Positions 1 through 9,013 of a stretch of 64,000 nucleotides of DNA are shown piece by piece. Position 1 is the first letter of the stretch, and every line of letters starts with the position of its first letter. The notes beneath the pieces are model-generated. The model was not told the DNA's origin, ran no database searches, and saw only the letters and a program-made list of their open reading frames with translations. The translations under genes were made by a program, and so were the position numbers. This stretch comes from Streptomyces sp. LUP47B (GTDB taxonomy: Bacteria; Actinomycetota; Actinomycetes; Streptomycetales; Streptomycetaceae): assembly GCF_001746295.1 (NCBI RefSeq), contig NZ_MJAH01000004.1, positions 147,518-211,517 of the forward strand, written 5' to 3'.

Positions 1-1218
1 GTGTACGTGAATCCCGAGTGGTCCGCCAACGCCGCCGCCGAGCCGGGTGGCAGCCGCATCTCCAACCAGCCCACCGGTGTGTGGCTGGACCGGATCGCCG
101 CGATCAACGGCACCGGCGGCAAGATGGGTCTGCGCGCCCATCTCGACGAGGCGCTGAAGCAGAAGGGCTCGGGAGAGCTCGTCGTCCAGCTGGTCATCTA
201 CGACCTGCCCGGACGCGACTGCTCGGCCCTCGCCTCCAACGGCGAACTGGGCCCGACGGAGATCGACAAGTACAAGACGCAGTACATCGACCCGATCGCG
301 GCGATCCTCGCCGACCCGAAGTACGCCTCGCTGCGGATCGTCAACACGGTCGAGCTCGACTCGCTGCCGAACCTCGTCACCAACGTCACGCCGCGAGCCA
401 CGGCCACCGCGAACTGCGACACGATGAAGGCCAACGGCAACTACGTGAAGGGCGTCGGCTACGCGCTCAACAAGCTCGGTGACGCCGCCAACGTCTACAA
501 CTACGTGGACGCCGGGCACCACGGCTGGCTCGGCTGGGACGACAACTTCTCCGCGACCGTCCAGACGATCAAGCAGGCGGCCACTGCCGAGGGCGCCACA
601 GTCAACGACGTGCAGGGCTTCATCACCAACACCGCCAACTACAGCGCACTGAAGGAGCAGAACTTCACCATCAACGACTCCGTGAACGGCAAGTCCGTGC
701 GCGAGTCCAAGTGGGTGGACTGGAACCGGTACGTCGACGAGCTCTCCTACGCCCAGGCCTTCCGCCAGGAGGCCGTGAACCAGGGCTTCCCCGCGGGCGT
801 CGGCATGCTGATCGACACCTCCCGCAACGGCTGGGGCGGCACCGCCCGACCCACCGGTCCCGGTGCCATGACGGACGTGGACACCTACGTCAACGGCGGC
901 CGGATCGACCGGCGTATCCATGTCGGCAACTGGTGCAACCAGTCGGGGGCCGGTCTCGGTGAGCGCCCGAAGGCCAGCCCGGCCGCAGGGATCGACGCCT
1001 ACGTGTGGATCAAGCCTCCGGGTGAGTCCGACGGGTCCAGCTCCGCGATCGCGAACGACGAGGGCAAGGGCTTCGACCGGATGTGCGACCCGACGTACAC
1101 CGGCAACCCGCGGAACAACAACAACATGTCCGGTGCGCTGCCGAACGCTCCGCTGTCGGGGCACTGGTTCTCGGCGCAGTTCCAGGAGCTCATGAAGAAC
1201 GCGTATCCGGCGCTCTAG
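1..1218 (+). CDS. Glycoside hydrolase family 6 cellulase, 5' end cut by window
   Basis: Secreted beta-1,4-glucanase (endoglucanase or cellobiohydrolase) that cleaves cellulose with inversion. The 405 visible residues begin inside the catalytic domain at the YVNPEWSAN segment, so the signal peptide, and any cellulose-binding module if present, lie to the left. GH6 landmarks are present: the YDLPGRDC motif at residues 67-74, the catalytic-acid segment ELDSLPNLV at 118-126 (Asp120), VDAGHHGWLGW near 170, and the C-terminal WIKPPGESDG motif. Nothing follows the catalytic domain, so any binding module would be N-terminal. The GTG at position 1 is an internal valine, not a real start. The next gene converges on it from the right. 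GH6 assignment is firm; endo versus exo action cannot be judged. Confidence 0.93.
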   Translation: MYVNPEWSANAAAEPGGSRISNQPTGVWLDRIAAINGTGGKMGLRAHLDEALKQKGSGELVVQLVIYDLPGRDCSALASNGELGPTEIDKYKTQYIDPIAAILADPKYASLRIVNTVELDSLPNLVTNVTPRATATANCDTMKANGNYVKGVGYALNKLGDAANVYNYVDAGHHGWLGWDDNFSATVQTIKQAATAEGATVNDVQGFITNTANYSALKEQNFTINDSVNGKSVRESKWVDWNRYVDELSYAQAFRQEAVNQGFPAGVGMLIDTSRNGWGGTARPTGPGAMTDVDTYVNGGRIDRRIHVGNWCNQSGAGLGERPKASPAAGIDAYVWIKPPGESDGSSSAIANDEGKGFDRMCDPTYTGNPRNNNNMSGALPNAPLSGHWFSAQFQELMKNAYPAL

Positions 1219-1228
1219 CTGGACCGGG

Positions 1229-1335
1229 GTGCGGTTCGATGTGAGCTGCGGGTCCGTTGTGGCTGGTCGCGCCCGCGCGGCGGAGCCGCATGTTGATACA
1301 GACCCGCGCCCCTAAAAGAATCACCCCGCCGGGGT
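1229..1335. repeat. Streptomyces-type intergenic repeat with small palindrome
   Basis: The gap between the convergent GH6 and PhyH genes contains GTGAGCTGCGGGTCCGTTGT, then TGGCTGGTCGCGC, and ends in CCGCGCCCCTAAAAG. From memory, this wording recurs between genes in many Streptomyces genomes, usually with a short GTTCCCCGCGCC-like centre. Here the centre is replaced by a GC-rich stretch ending in GTTGATACAGAC. A small palindrome, ACCCCG-C-CGGGGT, follows at 1323-1335 and may add termination. The family identity is recall, not a search. Confidence 0.45.
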
Positions 1336-1339
1336 CTGG

Positions 1340-2116
1340 TCAGTTCTCCTGGGCCAGGCCCCGGCGGATCGCGAACTCCACCGCTGAATAGTCGCCGTCG
1401 GTTCTGCTCAACTCGTACGGCACCGCCGGCAGCAGGGGCGGCTGGGCCATGAAGCGGGGGCTGGTGCCGTGGTGGGGCTGGGCCGCGTGGACCAGGAAGG
1501 GGTGGCAGAGGTAGACGTCCCCCGGACTGCCGGTGGCAAGGGCGAGCGGGCGGTGTGCCGAGGCCTTGTCCACCTTCGGGCCCAACTCAAGGAAGGAGGC
1601 GCCCTGTGCGCCGTACGGCTCCAGGGCCGGCGGTACGTCGAGATGGGAGCCGATCCTGATGCGGGTCGGGGCATCGGACTCGGTGACCTCGCTGAACAGG
1701 AACAGCATCAGCAGGGCGCGGTCCCTGGAGCGCAGGTTGGTGTGGTACATGCCGGCGGGCGCGTCCTCGGGGAGGTAACTTCCCTCGATGTGCCAGCCCG
1801 CGTCGTCCGGTTCCTCCCCGTGCGGAAACCGCAAGGGGAAGGTGCCCAGTGAGTAGCGGGGCTGCCAGCGGTTCTCGCCCACCAGCAGGTCGAACGCCTC
1901 GTGCAGCACCGGAGAGTTGGCGGCCGCCGCGAACGGGCCCTGTGCCATTCCGGCCACCCAGACCACCGGATCCCTCCAGGAGGCCGGGTCCTCCGGGTCG
2001 TAGCCCGTCTCCCGCCACAGCAGCGACGCGCAGTGCTGGGCGACGCGTGGCGGGAAGGCGCCCTCGATCTTCACGAATCCGTCCTCGAGGAAGCGCTCCA
2101 CCAGTTCATCGTCCAT
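1340..2116 (-). CDS. Phytanoyl-CoA dioxygenase (PhyH) family protein
   Basis: Predicted Fe(II)/2-oxoglutarate-dependent oxygenase of about 258 residues, a normal size for the family. The facial triad is visible as WHIEG (His109, Glu111, so HxE rather than the commoner HxD) with a distal His in CHPFLVH (His205 or His210). An Arg in SPRFMAQPP (Arg221) is placed to bind 2-oxoglutarate. The start chosen is ATG at 2116 (MDDELVERFLEDGF), the usual N-terminal helix. An ATG at 2152 would add 12 poorly conserved residues, and neither has a strong ribosome binding site. The gene is divergent from the methyltransferase at 2265. The substrate cannot be inferred; no biosynthetic cluster surrounds it. Confidence 0.85.
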   Translation of the reverse strand: MDDELVERFLEDGFVKIEGAFPPRVAQHCASLLWRETGYDPEDPASWRDPVVWVAGMAQGPFAAAANSPVLHEAFDLLVGENRWQPRYSLGTFPLRFPHGEEPDDAGWHIEGSYLPEDAPAGMYHTNLRSRDRALLMLFLFSEVTESDAPTRIRIGSHLDVPPALEPYGAQGASFLELGPKVDKASAHRPLALATGSPGDVYLCHPFLVHAAQPHHGTSPRFMAQPPLLPAVPYELSRTDGDYSAVEFAIRRGLAQEN

Positions 2117-2264
2117 GCAGTCATCGTGGGGGACCGGCCGGGGTGGGCGCATCCCATTTTCTTTGCGCCTGCTTTGCCATGTTTTTTGCTGTCGCGGCAA
2201 CATCGCTGGCCTCTTCGCGGTGCGTCGGAGCACGCTGGCCGTATCCCGAGGAGAGGCTGGCACC

Positions 2265-3152
2265 ATGGCGCACGATCAAGGCACCCACGCTCACCATCAC
2301 CACGACCACACCGACATCGACTGGTCCACGATGGCCGAGCACCTGGAGACCCAGGCGGAACTGTTCACGCCGCTGTACGAGCGGGCACTGGCCTGGCTCG
2401 GGCACAAGCAGACCGAGCCGGGGCTGATCGTCGACGCGGGCAGTGGGCCCGGGGTGCTGTCCTGTCTGCTCGCCGAGGCGTTCCCGGGGGCCCGGGTGAT
2501 CGCCGTCGACGGGGCCGAACCGCTCCTCGAGCGGGCCCGGGCCCGGGCCGCGCGGCTCGGTGTCGCCGACCGCTTCGGGACGCTCGCCGGTGAACTACCC
2601 GCGGTTCTGGACGAGTTGGACTACCCCGTCGACCTCCTCTGGGCCAGTCGGAGCCTGCACCACCTCGCGGACCAGCGGTCCGGGATCGCCGCGTTCGCCG
2701 CCCGCCTGGCGCGGGGCGGCACGTTGGCGCTGATGGAGGGCGGGCTGCCCGCGCGCTTCCTGCCCCGGGACATCGGGTTCGGGCGGCCGGGGCTCCAGGC
2801 GCGGCTCGACGCACTGGAGGAGGAGCGGTTCGCGCAGATGCGGGCGGGGTTGGCCGACTCCGTCGCCGAGGTCGAGGACTGGCCCGCGCTGATGGCCTCC
2901 GCCGGGCTGCGGCACACCGGTACGCGCAGCTTCATGCTGGATCTTCCGGCGCCGACGACCGATCGGGCCCGTGCGTACATCGCCGCGTCGCTCGGGTGGC
3001 TGCGGGACGGTTTTGCCGAGCATCTGGACGCGGACGACCGTGACACGCTCGACCGGTTGCTCGATCCTGCAGATGCGGCGAGTGTGCATCGCCGGGCGGA
3101 TGTGTTCGTGCTGGCGGTGCACACGGTGCACACGGCTGTGCGGACCGGTTGA
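2265..3152 (+). CDS. Class I SAM-dependent methyltransferase
   Basis: A 295-residue Rossmann methyltransferase. SAM-binding motif I is VDAGSGPGV (residues 56-64), followed by the acidic end of strand 2 (VIAVDGAEP) and the LLWASRSLHHL segment typical of motif IV. The N-terminus has a run of histidines (HAHHHHDH) that could bind metal or simply be disordered. The start is ATG 2265, preceded by an AGGAGAGG ribosome site near 2249; longer forms back to 2115 would cross the promoter shared with the PhyH gene. The last 220 bases overlap the convergent glycosyltransferase reading frame. The methyl acceptor is unknown. Confidence 0.85.
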   Translation: MAHDQGTHAHHHHDHTDIDWSTMAEHLETQAELFTPLYERALAWLGHKQTEPGLIVDAGSGPGVLSCLLAEAFPGARVIAVDGAEPLLERARARAARLGVADRFGTLAGELPAVLDELDYPVDLLWASRSLHHLADQRSGIAAFAARLARGGTLALMEGGLPARFLPRDIGFGRPGLQARLDALEEERFAQMRAGLADSVAEVEDWPALMASAGLRHTGTRSFMLDLPAPTTDRARAYIAASLGWLRDGFAEHLDADDRDTLDRLLDPADAASVHRRADVFVLAVHTVHTAVRTG

Positions 3153-4674
3153 GGTACTCGGTGATCAGCGCGCCCCCGACGTACCGGACACGGGAGGCAA
3201 CGAAGTGCTCGGCCAGCACCCGCCGTTTCGTCTCCTCCTGCGGTGTCCGGTCCAGCGGCTGCCCCGCCGGATCCCCTACGGCGACGATCCGTTCCGTCAC
3301 CAGCATGCGGGCGCGGATCACCGGGGCGGGAGCCTCGGTGCCGTAGAGGGTGCCCGACGCAGCCGGGCCGCGGTCCAGGGCCAGGTCGCGCAGCTGCCGT
3401 ACCGAGCCCGGGTCGGCCAGTGACCACACCCGGCGGCGGGACGGCATGTAGACGACACCCTCGGCGTGCGTGGTACTCAGCGCCCGGCTGATCGCCGTGG
3501 CGTCGTCGGTGCGGCTCTGCGGGGTGCGCAACTGGAGGGTGACCGGTAGCAGTGCGAGCACGGCCGCGGCCATGGCGAGGCCCCGGGTCCGGCCCAGCCG
3601 GTCGAGCGCCGCGCCGACCAGGAGGGCCGTGCCGGCGTGGCCGTAGAGGACATAGCGGTCGAGGTAGAGCGGCTTCAGCGGGGTCAGCAGGATCAGCGTC
3701 AGGGCGGGCAGGATCACGAGGGGGAGGGCCAGGCGGGGCACGGGGCCGCGTCGGAGCGGGACGGCGCAGGTCAGGGCCAGTGCGCTCACTCCGGCGAAGC
3801 CCAGCAGCGCACCCGCTCCCAGGCCGCCGATCCACTTCACCTGGTCCGACTGGCGCATGCTCTGCGCGGACAGGGGAGCCAGGCAGGTGCAGACCGCGAG
3901 AGCGACACGGAGGGCGGCGCGGCGGGCCGGTCTCGGTAGGGCCAACAGGTGCGCGGGCAGGGCCAGGACGGCGAACTCGTGCAGCAGACAGGCGGTGAGC
4001 AGGACCGCGCCGTAGGCCGCCCAGGCTCCGGGCGTACGGCGGTCCGCGGCCCGCACCAGCAGGTACGTCGCCACCACGATCAGCGCACAGACGACGGCGT
4101 ACGAACGGCCCTCCTGTGCGTAGCGCTGTACCGGCGGGAGCACGGCGAAGGTGATCCCGGCCAGGAGCCCGGCGCGGGATCCGGCGAGGCGCCGACCCAG
4201 TAGCGCCAGGGTGCCGGCTGCCGCCGCGGTCGCCAGCACCGACGGCAGGCGCAGCACGAGCAGGGGGTCCATGTCGCCGCACAGACGGAACAGGGCGTGC
4301 ATGAGCAGGTAGTACAGGCCGTGCACCGCGTCGACGTGCCCCAGCGTCCTCCACAGGTCCGGCAGGGAGCGCCCCGCCATGTCGTACGTCACCACCTCGT
4401 CCCGCCAGATGCTGCCGCCGCGCCGGATGCCCCACAGGCCGAGGGCGAGGGAGAGGGCGGCGGGGACGAGCGCGAGCCCGGGCCGCCTGGCGGAGGGCGC
4501 GGTCCTGGACGTCGCGGGTGGCAACCGAACCGGCCGTAGCAGGGGTCCTGGTGAGTGTGTGGTGGCGATGACCGACTCCGGTGCGTGGCGGGAGCAAGGG
4601 GCCCGGTGAGTGGGGGTGCACCGACGAGTCCAGGGGCCGGAGGATTGTTGGGCAGCCCCGAATCGGCGGGCCAA
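2932..4674 (-). CDS. Multi-span glycosyltransferase of the GT39/PMT-like (GT-C) type
   Basis: Integral membrane protein with about ten hydrophobic spans between residues 60 and 400, probably a lipid-linked-sugar mannosyltransferase-like enzyme. The first outside loop carries the GT-C signature acidic pair in SIWRDEVVTYDMAG, followed by HVDAVHGLYYLLMHALF; the segment PVQRYAQEGRSYA is also typical. Residues after about 510 (from RSAQPCAPC) are Arg/Pro-rich, look non-native, and run antisense through the end of the methyltransferase gene, so the C-terminus may be an extended or frameshifted tail. The start is uncertain: no ATG or GTG precedes the first span, only TTG at 4674 or TTG at 4524. The acceptor is unknown. 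Confidence 0.72.
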   Translation of the reverse strand: MARRFGAAQQSSGPWTRRCTPTHRAPCSRHAPESVIATTHSPGPLLRPVRLPPATSRTAPSARRPGLALVPAALSLALGLWGIRRGGSIWRDEVVTYDMAGRSLPDLWRTLGHVDAVHGLYYLLMHALFRLCGDMDPLLVLRLPSVLATAAAAGTLALLGRRLAGSRAGLLAGITFAVLPPVQRYAQEGRSYAVVCALIVVATYLLVRAADRRTPGAWAAYGAVLLTACLLHEFAVLALPAHLLALPRPARRAALRVALAVCTCLAPLSAQSMRQSDQVKWIGGLGAGALLGFAGVSALALTCAVPLRRGPVPRLALPLVILPALTLILLTPLKPLYLDRYVLYGHAGTALLVGAALDRLGRTRGLAMAAAVLALLPVTLQLRTPQSRTDDATAISRALSTTHAEGVVYMPSRRRVWSLADPGSVRQLRDLALDRGPAASGTLYGTEAPAPVIRARMLVTERIVAVGDPAGQPLDRTPQEETKRRVLAEHFVASRVRYVGGALITEYLNRSAQPCAPCAPPARTHPPGDAHSPHLQDRATGRACHGRPRPDARQNRPAATRATRRCTHGPDRSSAPEDPA

Positions 4675-4734
4675 TCAATTCGCGGGGGCGGTCGTCGACG
4701 TGCGGGACGGCTGTGAGCGAAGGGGGAGAGGCAC

Positions 4735-7700
4735 ATGGGGCGCCGGGAGAAGCCGCTTGATCCGGGGGCGGGGGCCGTGCAGCGGTTCGCGTTCGAGATG
4801 CGCAAGCTGCGCGACGAGGCGGGCAGCCCCACCTACCGCGCCATGGCGGCCCGCGCCGGCTATTCGGCACCCACCCTGTCCGCCGCCGCGGCCGGTGAAC
4901 GGCTGCCGACCCTGCCGGTGCTCCTCGCCTATGTCGCCGCGTGCGACGGCGATCCGGGGGAGTGGGAGCGACGGTGGCGGGCGACGGCCGCCGACTCGGC
5001 CGACGCGCGTGCGGTCGAGGTCGACGAGGAGGGCAGCCCCTATCCGGGGCTCGCCCGTTTCGAGACGGCGGACGGGGAGCATTTCCACGGCCGCGACGAC
5101 CTGATCGCCGAACTCGTCGGACTCACCGCCGTCAAGCGGTTCGTGGCGGTGGTCGGGGCGAGCGGCAGCGGCAAGTCCTCACTCCTGCGGGCGGGGTTGA
5201 TACCGGCGCTCCGGGCTCCCTCGGCGGGGAGGGGCACGGACCTCGCCGCCATCCGTCTGCTCACCCCGGGCGCCCGTCCCCTCCGCACCCACGAGGCGCT
5301 CTTCACCCCGCACGACGGTCCCGGCGACACCCTCCTCGTCGTCGACCAGTTCGAGGAGGTCTTCACGCTCGGTGCCGACGCCGGGGACCGCACCTTCTTC
5401 CTGGGGGAGTTGCTCGCTGCCCTCGACCCGGCGTCACGGCTGCGCGTGGTGATCGCCGTGCGGGCCGACTTCTACGGCCGGTGCGCCGAACACGGGCCGC
5501 TCGCCGAGGCGTTGCGGGACTCCACGCTGCTCGTCGGACCCATGCCGCCAACCGCGCTGCGGGAGGCCGTGGTGCGCCCCGCCGCCGCTCAACGGCTTGT
5601 CGTGGAAAGGGCGTTGACCGCGCGGATCGTCGCGGACGTGGCCGGTGAACCGGGCGGACTGCCGCTGATGGCCCACGCCTTGCGCGAGGTCTGGCGCCGG
5701 CGCACCGGCAAGACCCTCACCCTCGCCGCCTACGAGGCCGTCGGTGGCGTCCGCGGCGCCGTCGCGCACACCGCGGAGGCCGTACACGCCCGGTGCGTCC
5801 CCGCCGAGGCCGTCGCGCTGCGCCGCCTGTTGCTACGGCTGGTGAACCCCGGCGACGGCACCGAGGACACCCGGCGGCCCGTGGACCGCGCGGAACTCGA
5901 CGCGGACGGGACGACGGCCCGTGTCCTGGAGCTGCTGGTGCGCAGCCGGCTGCTGACGGTCGACGGCACCACCGTCGACCTCGCCCACGAGGCCCTTCTC
6001 GGCGCCTGGCCGCGGCTGCGAGGCTGGCTGGACGAGGACCGCGAACGGCTGCGCCTGCACCGCGCGCTCACCGAAGCCGCCCTCACCTGGGACGTGTTGG
6101 GACGGGACCCGGGCGCGCTGTACCGGGGGACGCGGCTGACACAGGCCCGCGAGACCTTCGGCGACAACGGCGACGGTGGGGATGTCGGTGAACTGAACCG
6201 GCTCGAGCGCGACTTCCTGGCCGCGAGCGTCGAGACATACGAACGAGGCCGGCGTGCCGCGACCCGCGCCGCCCGCCGCCTGCGCACCCTGACCGGAGCG
6301 CTCGCCGTGCTGCTGGTCCTGGCCGTGGTCGCGGGCGCGGCCGCCTGGCGGCAGAGCGGGGTCAGTGCCCGGCAGCGCGACGAGGCGGAGGCCCGGCGGG
6401 CCGCGGCCCTGGTGGAGACCCTGCGCGAGGGCGACCCGCGCACCGCGATGCGCCTGGCCGTGGCCGCCTGGCGGACCGCCGACCTGCCCGAGACCCGCGA
6501 GGCACTGCGCACGGCCGCCGCACAGAGCGAGCGGGACGTGTTCACCGAGCCCGAGGAGGGGGACGCGCGGGCCATGAACGCGCCCTCCTGGCTCAGCCGG
6601 GACGGGCGGATCCTGTCGACGGTGGTGCACGACAAGGTCGTCCAGTGGAACGTGCCCACGCACCGCAGAATCCGGTCCGTGCGGCTCCCGGGCCTGTCCG
6701 AGGGCGTGACCGACGTCAGCGAGGACGGGCGCTTCGTCGCCTACACGACGTTCGACGGCACCGGCCTGCTGGTCGGCGGCCTCGCGGACGGCAGCACGTA
6801 CCGGCTGCCGATCGGCTCCTGGCGGGACGTCGACGTCCGGTTCGCTCCGGACGGGAGCACCCTGCTCGTACGGCGACTCGTCCACGGCGCGACCGACTCG
6901 CGGGCCACGCTGGAGGTGTGGGACGTGGTGCGGCAGCGGGTGCGCTTCCGGTACGAACGGGGCAGCGGCGACGGCCCGTTGCCCGCCCGGAGTCCCGACG
7001 GCCGCTACCTCGCGTGGTGCACGGACCAGGGCGGACAGCTGCGCGTCCTCGACACCGGCGAGCCGCGCCCCGCCGCCACCACGGTGCCCGCCGCGACCGG
7101 ACGGGCGGTGTGCCGGGGCGACGAACTCACCTTCACCGCCGACAGCCGGGCCGTGGCGAGCGTCACCGACGGCGGTGTCGTCACCTGGGATGTCCGCACC
7201 GGACGGGAACGGCCCCGGCTGCCCCTGGCCGGTGGCGGATACCGCGTGGAGTTCGCCGGTGACTACGCCCTGACCTGGACCCTGGGTTCCCTCGCCCTCT
7301 GGCGCCCCGACCTGCCGGACCCCGCTGACGACAGCGTGCGCGAGCCGCTGCTCACCTTCCCTCTCGACTCGTCGGCGGTGGGCGACCTGCGTCTGGACCT
7401 CGACGCGGGAGTGCTGCGCTACCGGGAACAGGGCCGGACCAGTTCGGTGCACACCCTCTCGCTCCAGGGACTGACCGGCACCGCATGGCGGGACCGGGCG
7501 GCGCAGACCGCCGCGTTCGACAGCCGGGGCCGGCCGACGCGGGCGAGGAAGGCCCCGGTGGTCGACCGGCGGGACACCGTCACCGCGGACCCGGCCGGCC
7601 GCACCGCGCTGACCTCGGAGGGCACGCTCGTCAGCGTCTCGACGGGCAAGCGGCTCCAGGGAGTCAGGGGAGTTGAGGGCGAGGACTATCTCACCGACGG

Positions 7701-8145
7701 CGCCTTCAGCCCCGACGGCCGGTACCTCGCCGCCGCCGACGTCCGCGGCCGCCTCACCCTGTGGGACGCGCACAGCTGGCGCAGACTGGCCGTCCTGAGA
7801 ACGGGTGGCTCCAACCTCCACGGTCCGGCGCTCGGCTTCTCCGCCGACGGCGCCCTGGTCGCCGCGAGCGACCCCGACGGAGTGGTGAACGTCTGGGAGA
7901 CGGCCACGCCCGCTCTGCCCCCCGCCTCCCTGCCCGCGGGGGACTCCCCGGTGCTCGCCCTCGGATTCGCCCGGGACGGCGGAGAGTTGCACATCGCCAC
8001 ACCCCATCTGACCGACCGGGCCCTCCCGTCGGCCCCGGGACGGGTCGCGCGGAGTGTGTGCGCCCGGGTGTCGACGGGTCTCACCGAGGGGGAGTGGCGG
8101 CGCTACTTCCCGTCCGCCGACTACCGCCGCTCCTGCGGCCCTTGA
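4735..8145 (+). CDS. HTH / nSTAND NTPase / WD40 beta-propeller protein
   Basis: A 1136-residue signal-type ATPase. Residues 12-70 form an XRE-like helix-turn-helix. The linker SPYPGLARF leads into an nSTAND module with Walker A GASGSGKSS (141-149) and Walker B LLVVDQFEEVF (200-210), ending near HEALLGAWPRL (418-427). A hydrophobic segment at about 519-537 predicts one membrane span. Residues 590-1110 are WD40-like blades, with units such as FSPDGRYLAAADVRG. The ATG at 4735 follows GAAGGGGGAGAGG. The family is common in Streptomyces and is related to STAND sensors of conflict and apoptosis-like systems. No toxin, protease or nuclease effector is fused or adjacent, so a defence role here is only a possibility. 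Confidence 0.85.
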   Translation: MGRREKPLDPGAGAVQRFAFEMRKLRDEAGSPTYRAMAARAGYSAPTLSAAAAGERLPTLPVLLAYVAACDGDPGEWERRWRATAADSADARAVEVDEEGSPYPGLARFETADGEHFHGRDDLIAELVGLTAVKRFVAVVGASGSGKSSLLRAGLIPALRAPSAGRGTDLAAIRLLTPGARPLRTHEALFTPHDGPGDTLLVVDQFEEVFTLGADAGDRTFFLGELLAALDPASRLRVVIAVRADFYGRCAEHGPLAEALRDSTLLVGPMPPTALREAVVRPAAAQRLVVERALTARIVADVAGEPGGLPLMAHALREVWRRRTGKTLTLAAYEAVGGVRGAVAHTAEAVHARCVPAEAVALRRLLLRLVNPGDGTEDTRRPVDRAELDADGTTARVLELLVRSRLLTVDGTTVDLAHEALLGAWPRLRGWLDEDRERLRLHRALTEAALTWDVLGRDPGALYRGTRLTQARETFGDNGDGGDVGELNRLERDFLAASVETYERGRRAATRAARRLRTLTGALAVLLVLAVVAGAAAWRQSGVSARQRDEAEARRAAALVETLREGDPRTAMRLAVAAWRTADLPETREALRTAAAQSERDVFTEPEEGDARAMNAPSWLSRDGRILSTVVHDKVVQWNVPTHRRIRSVRLPGLSEGVTDVSEDGRFVAYTTFDGTGLLVGGLADGSTYRLPIGSWRDVDVRFAPDGSTLLVRRLVHGATDSRATLEVWDVVRQRVRFRYERGSGDGPLPARSPDGRYLAWCTDQGGQLRVLDTGEPRPAATTVPAATGRAVCRGDELTFTADSRAVASVTDGGVVTWDVRTGRERPRLPLAGGGYRVEFAGDYALTWTLGSLALWRPDLPDPADDSVREPLLTFPLDSSAVGDLRLDLDAGVLRYREQGRTSSVHTLSLQGLTGTAWRDRAAQTAAFDSRGRPTRARKAPVVDRRDTVTADPAGRTALTSEGTLVSVSTGKRLQGVRGVEGEDYLTDGAFSPDGRYLAAADVRGRLTLWDAHSWRRLAVLRTGGSNLHGPALGFSADGALVAASDPDGVVNVWETATPALPPASLPAGDSPVLALGFARDGGELHIATPHLTDRALPSAPGRVARSVCARVSTGLTEGEWRRYFPSADYRRSCGP

Positions 8146-8214
8146 CTTCGAGAACGCTTCAACTGATGTACTCCCTGCCATCCACGGGATCGCAGCGGAA
8201 CACAGGGGGAAGCC

Positions 8215-8919
8215 ATGTCCGACGACTCACCGGTCGCGCTCATCACCGGCGGCGGCAGCGGAATCGGTGCCGCGGTCGCACGGCAACTGCTCGACGCGGG
8301 GCACCGGGTGGCCGTCACCGGGCGGGGCGAGCCGCGCCTGCGTGCCTTCGCCGAGGAACTCGGCGACCCGGACGGCCTGTTGACGTTCGTCGGCAACGCC
8401 GCCGAGTACGGGGACGTCAGGGCCGCGGTCGACGGCACGCTCAAGGAGTTCGGCCGACTGGACACGGTCGTCGCCAACGCGGGGTTCGCCACCCATGACA
8501 CCGTCGCCGGGGGCGACCCCGCCGGCTGGACCGAGATGGTGCTGACCAATGTGCTCGGCCCCGCCCTCCTCATCCGCGCCTCCATCGACGCGCTCAAGGA
8601 GACCCGCGGCCGGATCGTGCTGATCGGCAGCGTCGCCGGGTTCATCCACGGGCCGGGCAACATCTACGGGGCGACGAAGTGGGCGGTGACCGGGCTCGCC
8701 GAGAACGCCCGCCGTGAGGTCACCGAGTTCGGTGTCGGCGTCACCCTGGTGGCGCCCGGCCGGGTGGAGACGCCGTTCTGGGACGGCTACGGCAGCCTTC
8801 CGCCCGGCCACCTGCTCACCGCCGACCAGATCGCCGACTCGGTGGTGTGGGCCGTACGGCAGCCGGAGGGCGTCGACATCAACACCGTCGTCGTACGGCC
8901 GATCGGACAGCCCGTCTGA
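8215..8919 (+). CDS. Short-chain dehydrogenase/reductase
   Basis: Classical SDR of 234 residues with NAD(P)-binding TGGGSGIG at residues 11-18, structural ANAG ending at 90, and catalytic Ser139, Tyr151 and Lys155 (YGATK). The sequence after the first strand (VTGRGEPRL) has basic residues favouring NADPH, though this is only a tendency. The start ATG follows CAGGGGGAAGCC. A strong hairpin right after the stop separates it from the convergent aldo-keto reductase. The substrate is unknown. Confidence 0.9.
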   Translation: MSDDSPVALITGGGSGIGAAVARQLLDAGHRVAVTGRGEPRLRAFAEELGDPDGLLTFVGNAAEYGDVRAAVDGTLKEFGRLDTVVANAGFATHDTVAGGDPAGWTEMVLTNVLGPALLIRASIDALKETRGRIVLIGSVAGFIHGPGNIYGATKWAVTGLAENARREVTEFGVGVTLVAPGRVETPFWDGYGSLPPGHLLTADQIADSVVWAVRQPEGVDINTVVVRPIGQPV

Positions 8920-8955
8920 CGTACGGAGCGGACCGGCGGACGCCGGACACACGAC

Positions 8956-8998
8956 GGCCGGCGGTGCGGCCCCTACGACAGGGACCGCACCGCCGGCC
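8956..8998. terminator. Bidirectional terminator hairpin
   Basis: Perfect 14-bp inverted repeat, GGCCGGCGGTGCGG at 8956-8969 and its complement at 8985-8998, with a 15-nt loop, between two convergent genes (stops at 8919 and 9014). There is no U-tract, as is usual in Streptomyces. Confidence 0.8.
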
Positions 8999-9013
8999 GA
9001 AACGGTGTTGCCG

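Noticed and set aside
2621..4870. A 749-codon minus-strand frame overlapping the glycosyltransferase.
   Set aside because: Pro/Arg-rich with no family signature, while the alternative frame gives a multi-span membrane protein with a GT-C motif.
4735..8145. Calling the nSTAND-WD40 gene an antiphage defence system.
   Set aside because: No effector domain, partner gene or defence-island context is visible, and such genes are common in Streptomyces outside defence.
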